DNA of 7,239 nt, taken from assembly GCA_009699565.1 (NCBI GenBank), contig WLNX01000090.1, positions 1 through 7,239 on the forward strand, read 5' to 3'. This DNA is from Actinomycetota bacterium (GTDB taxonomy: Bacteria; Actinomycetota; Thermoleophilia; Solirubrobacterales; Solirubrobacteraceae). The notes beneath the pieces were generated by a model. The model made no database searches. It was not told where the DNA came from and worked only from the letters and a program-made list of their open reading frames with translations. The translations under genes were made by a program, and so were the position numbers. Positions 5,516-7,239 of this stretch are shown piece after piece (position 1 is the first letter of the stretch; each line of letters starts with the position of its first letter).

Positions 5516-6343
5516 ATGGGGATTCTTGACGACAAGGTGGCAATCGTCACCGGCAGCGCACGCGGCATCGGACGGGCAACGGCAGAGATGCTCAGCGAGC
5601 ACGGGGCCAAGGTCCTGATCAACGACCTCGACGGCGACGTCGCAAAGCAGACCGCCGACGAAATTGCCGGCGAAACCGCCGTCTACGCAGGCGACCTGAC
5701 CGACCCTTCGGCACCGGCCGAGCTGGTCAAGACGGCGATCGACGCCTGGGGCAAGATCGACATCATCGTCAACAACGCCGGATACACGCTTGACGCGCCG
5801 GTTCACAAGATGAGCGACGACTGGTTCCAGCGGATGCTCGACATTCACGTCGTGGCTCCGTTCAGGATCGTCCGCGAAGCCGCTCCGTACCTGCGCGAGC
5901 CCGCCAAGAAGGAGAAGGAGGAAGGCGTCGAGGTCTTCCGCAAGATCGTCAACGTCTCGTCGATCTCCGGAACGATGGGCAACGCTGGCCAGGCCAACTA
6001 CGCAGCCGGCAAGGCAGCGGTAGTCGGACTGACGAAGACGCTCGCCAAGGAGTGGGGCCAGTTCAAGATCAACTGCAACGCTGTTGCCTTCGGCTACATC
6101 GAGACGCGCCTAACAGCCTCAAAGGACGAGGAAAACACGATGGAGATCGACGGCGAGAAGGTGCAGCTCGGAATTCCGGACCAGATGCGCGGCATGGCAT
6201 CGATGCTGATTCCGATCGGCCGCCCGGGAACTCCCGAAGAGGCCGCAGGCGGCGTCTTCTTCCTCTGCACGCCGTGGAGCAACTACGTTCACGGGCAGAC
6301 GCTGAACATCACCGGTGGCCAGTTCACCGGCATGACCACCTAG
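5516..6343 (+). CDS. short-chain dehydrogenase/reductase, FabG-like, probably NAD(H)-dependent
   Basis: A 275-aa classical SDR, cytoplasmic and usually tetrameric, that oxidises alcohols or reduces ketones, often on acyl thioesters or steroids. The cofactor loop TGSARGIG is at 12-19. Asp37 at the end of the second strand favours NAD over NADP. NNAG (86-89) and the catalytic Ser149, Tyr162 and Lys166 (VSSISG...NYAAGK) are intact. The catalytic-tetrad Asn is replaced by His111 in LDIHVVAPF, a variant also known from multifunctional beta-oxidation-type and related mycobacterial SDRs. A highly charged insert at about 128-142 (with KKEKEEG) lengthens the region between helix 4 and strand 5. The C-terminus IGRPGTPEEAAGGVFFL...GQTLNITGG is typical. 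Substrate specificity cannot be read. It is divergent from the methyltransferase gene and ends 5 nt from the stop of the converging last gene. Confidence 0.93.
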   Translation: MGILDDKVAIVTGSARGIGRATAEMLSEHGAKVLINDLDGDVAKQTADEIAGETAVYAGDLTDPSAPAELVKTAIDAWGKIDIIVNNAGYTLDAPVHKMSDDWFQRMLDIHVVAPFRIVREAAPYLREPAKKEKEEGVEVFRKIVNVSSISGTMGNAGQANYAAGKAAVVGLTKTLAKEWGQFKINCNAVAFGYIETRLTASKDEENTMEIDGEKVQLGIPDQMRGMASMLIPIGRPGTPEEAAGGVFFLCTPWSNYVHGQTLNITGGQFTGMTT

Positions 6344-6348
6344 AGGAC

Positions 6349-7239
6349 TCAGCCGCCCGGATAGGGCGCAAGCCTGAAGCCGCTGGAACCGCTGGCGCTG
6401 CGTACGAAAGACCCTGTCTCTCGGCGCAGACGCCACGGTGCCGGCAGCACGCCCGAGCGCTTGCCGAGCAGCGTCGGGAGAATCTGGACCGCCTTCGGGC
6501 AGTCCGTGGAGCCAAAGGTCGTGATCGAGTAGCGGCCCTTCTTGACCGTGAACCTGCTGCCGATCGGGTCGTCGTTGCCGACCGTGAAGAATGGGCCGCA
6601 GCGGTACTCGCCGCGGGACGGGAAGGTTCCCGCTCCTTCGGTGGCGGCGAAGACGCGGCGCGCCGTGAAGCTGAGCGAGCCGCGCGTGAAGCGGGTTGTG
6701 GCATCGCTGACTGCGTCGGTGCGCCAGGTGCCGTCAGGGTCGCTGGTGCCATAGAGCAGCGCGAAGAACTCGCGGCCCGCCGCTCCGCAGCTAAGCGCCG
6801 TCGAGGAGCGCTGGACGCGGTAACGACCGGTCGCGATCAAGACGCCGCCGACCCTTCCCGAGTGCGCGACAGAGAGGTACGGGCAGCCGAATCCCGGTGG
6901 CGACGTCAGCACTGCGGCAGAGCGCTTGACGCTGAAGCGGGCGCCGGTGGGACTGACGAAGCCGGTCGGCTTTGAAGCCGGCTTCCAGCCGCCCGGAAGC
7001 TTGGCCGTCCAAGCCCGCTGGAACTCGGTGAACTGGCTGGCAGCTTCGTCGCAGCTGAACCCCTCGGTCGTCGCGAGGTCGTAGGCCCGCGCAGGAAACG
7101 AGACCTTCCCCACGCGCGACTGCTGCAGCACCTGGTAGGTCGCAGGACACGCCGTCATCGCCGGCGCCTCAGCAGCCGAGGCCGACGACGCTGCCGCTGC
7201 CGCCGCCGCCGCCGCCGCGAGCACAGCTACTCCTGCGGA
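6349..7239 (-). CDS. exported three-repeat Cys-Cys-Trp protein, unknown function (probably 5' partial)
   Basis: I do not recognise a named family. The frame is open to the right window edge. The first possible start inside it is GTG at 7224 (291 aa), preceded by AGGAG at a 5-nt spacing. The signal peptide would then start directly with MLAAAA and lack basic residues, so the true start may lie outside the window. Numbering from that GTG, an Ala-rich export segment (1 to about 18) ends at SASA-AEAP. The mature part consists of three tandem repeats of about 88-96 residues. Each has a first Cys (26, 114, 209), a Tyr 10-11 residues before a second Cys (48, 135, 232), that second Cys (58, 146, 242) followed by Ala at +3, and a Trp 21-22 residues later (80, 167, 264). 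The even cysteine count suggests three disulfides outside the cell. Binding of a wall component or ligand is possible but unproven. Confidence 0.75.
   Translation of the reverse strand, partial: SAGVAVLAAAAAAAAAASSASAAEAPAMTACPATYQVLQQSRVGKVSFPARAYDLATTEGFSCDEAASQFTEFQRAWTAKLPGGWKPASKPTGFVSPTGARFSVKRSAAVLTSPPGFGCPYLSVAHSGRVGGVLIATGRYRVQRSSTALSCGAAGREFFALLYGTSDPDGTWRTDAVSDATTRFTRGSLSFTARRVFAATEGAGTFPSRGEYRCGPFFTVGNDDPIGSRFTVKKGRYSITTFGSTDCPKAVQILPTLLGKRSGVLPAPWRLRRETGSFVRSASGSSGFRLAPYPGG
6352..6600 (-). repeat. protein repeat 3 of the Cys-Cys-Trp protein
   Basis: Encodes residues 209-291: Cys209, GRY (230-232), Cys242, Ala245, Trp264 and the closing GSFVRSASG. The Cys-Cys gap is 32 residues and the Cys-Trp gap 21. 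Repetition is visible only at protein level. Confidence 0.65.
6601..6885 (-). repeat. protein repeat 2 of the Cys-Cys-Trp protein
   Basis: Encodes residues 114-208: Cys114, GRY (133-135), Cys146, Ala149, Trp167 and the closing RFTRGSLSF. The Cys-Cys gap is 31 residues and the Cys-Trp gap 20. Confidence 0.65.
6886..7149 (-). repeat. protein repeat 1 of the Cys-Cys-Trp protein
   Basis: Encodes residues 26-113: Cys26, RAY (46-48), Cys58, Ala61, Trp80 and the closing GFVSPTGARF. The Cys-Cys gap is 31 residues and the Cys-Trp gap 21. Confidence 0.65.
7201..7218. repeat. (CGC)6 trinucleotide tract
   Basis: Six perfect CGC units read as consecutive Ala codons (GCG) on the minus strand, inside the signal-peptide region of the last gene. 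Slippage here would change the length of the hydrophobic segment by whole residues without a frameshift. Confidence 0.8.

Noticed and set aside
5511..5516. TTGACA as a -35 box
   Set aside because: It overlaps the dehydrogenase ATG and its ribosome site; no -10 box follows at suitable spacing and any transcript would start inside the gene.
4533..5618. 361-codon open frame on the plus strand opposite the methyltransferase gene
   Set aside because: It is a GC-rich shadow of the minus-strand gene: no family motif, no ribosome site, low-complexity Arg/Ala/Gly composition, and it crosses into the dehydrogenase gene.
6052..6975. 307-codon plus-strand open frame across the end of the dehydrogenase gene and the repeat-protein gene
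   Set aside because: Composition is Arg/Ala-rich without motifs, and both genes it overlaps have strong protein-level evidence in other frames.

Overview
The window is high-GC bacterial DNA, packed with genes and with only short gaps between them. The lineage is inferred from several signs: strong G/C preference at codon third positions, a tRNA without an encoded CCA end, GTG starts, gene starts that look leaderless, and a secreted Cys/Trp-repeat protein. Together these suggest an actinobacterium, perhaps of the Thermoleophilia/Solirubrobacterales type. No phylogenetic marker is present, so this is only moderately secure. No transposase, integrase, CRISPR array or phage gene is visible.

Layout from left to right. 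Positions 1-81 hold the 3' nine-tenths of a tRNA-Ser(CGA). A gene-poor stretch (82-370) follows and should contain the promoter of the first protein gene. Four genes then run rightward: a secreted animal-type haem peroxidase (371-2029), an aldose 1-epimerase family protein (2098-3069), a small lipoprotein with an NTF2-like look (3066-3524), and a divergent protein of the dihydropteroate synthase fold (3532-4428). The last three are separated by -4 and +7 nt, so they can form one transcript. Candidate internal -10 boxes suggest that the epimerase and the lipoprotein may also have their own leaderless transcripts. A leftward methyltransferase of the EgtD-like type (4425-5414) meets the pterin-fold gene tail to tail, sharing the bases TTAA as both stop codons. 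A 101-nt divergent control region separates it from a rightward short-chain dehydrogenase (5516-6343). The last gene is leftward (6349 to the right edge). It encodes an exported protein made of three tandem Cys-Cys-Trp repeats and is probably cut at its 5' end by the window.

How the genes work together: no single pathway is evident. The peroxidase, the lipoprotein and the repeat protein act outside the cytoplasmic membrane; the epimerase, pterin-fold protein, methyltransferase and dehydrogenase are cytoplasmic. The most unusual items are (a) the three-repeat secreted protein, (b) the pterin-fold protein, which keeps the fold's signature positions but lacks the Ser-Arg-Lys loop and several pterin-binding residues of true dihydropteroate synthase, (c) the EgtD-like methyltransferase lacking the expected substrate-binding Glu, and (d) a complete active site of the myeloperoxidase superfamily in a cysteine-free bacterial protein.
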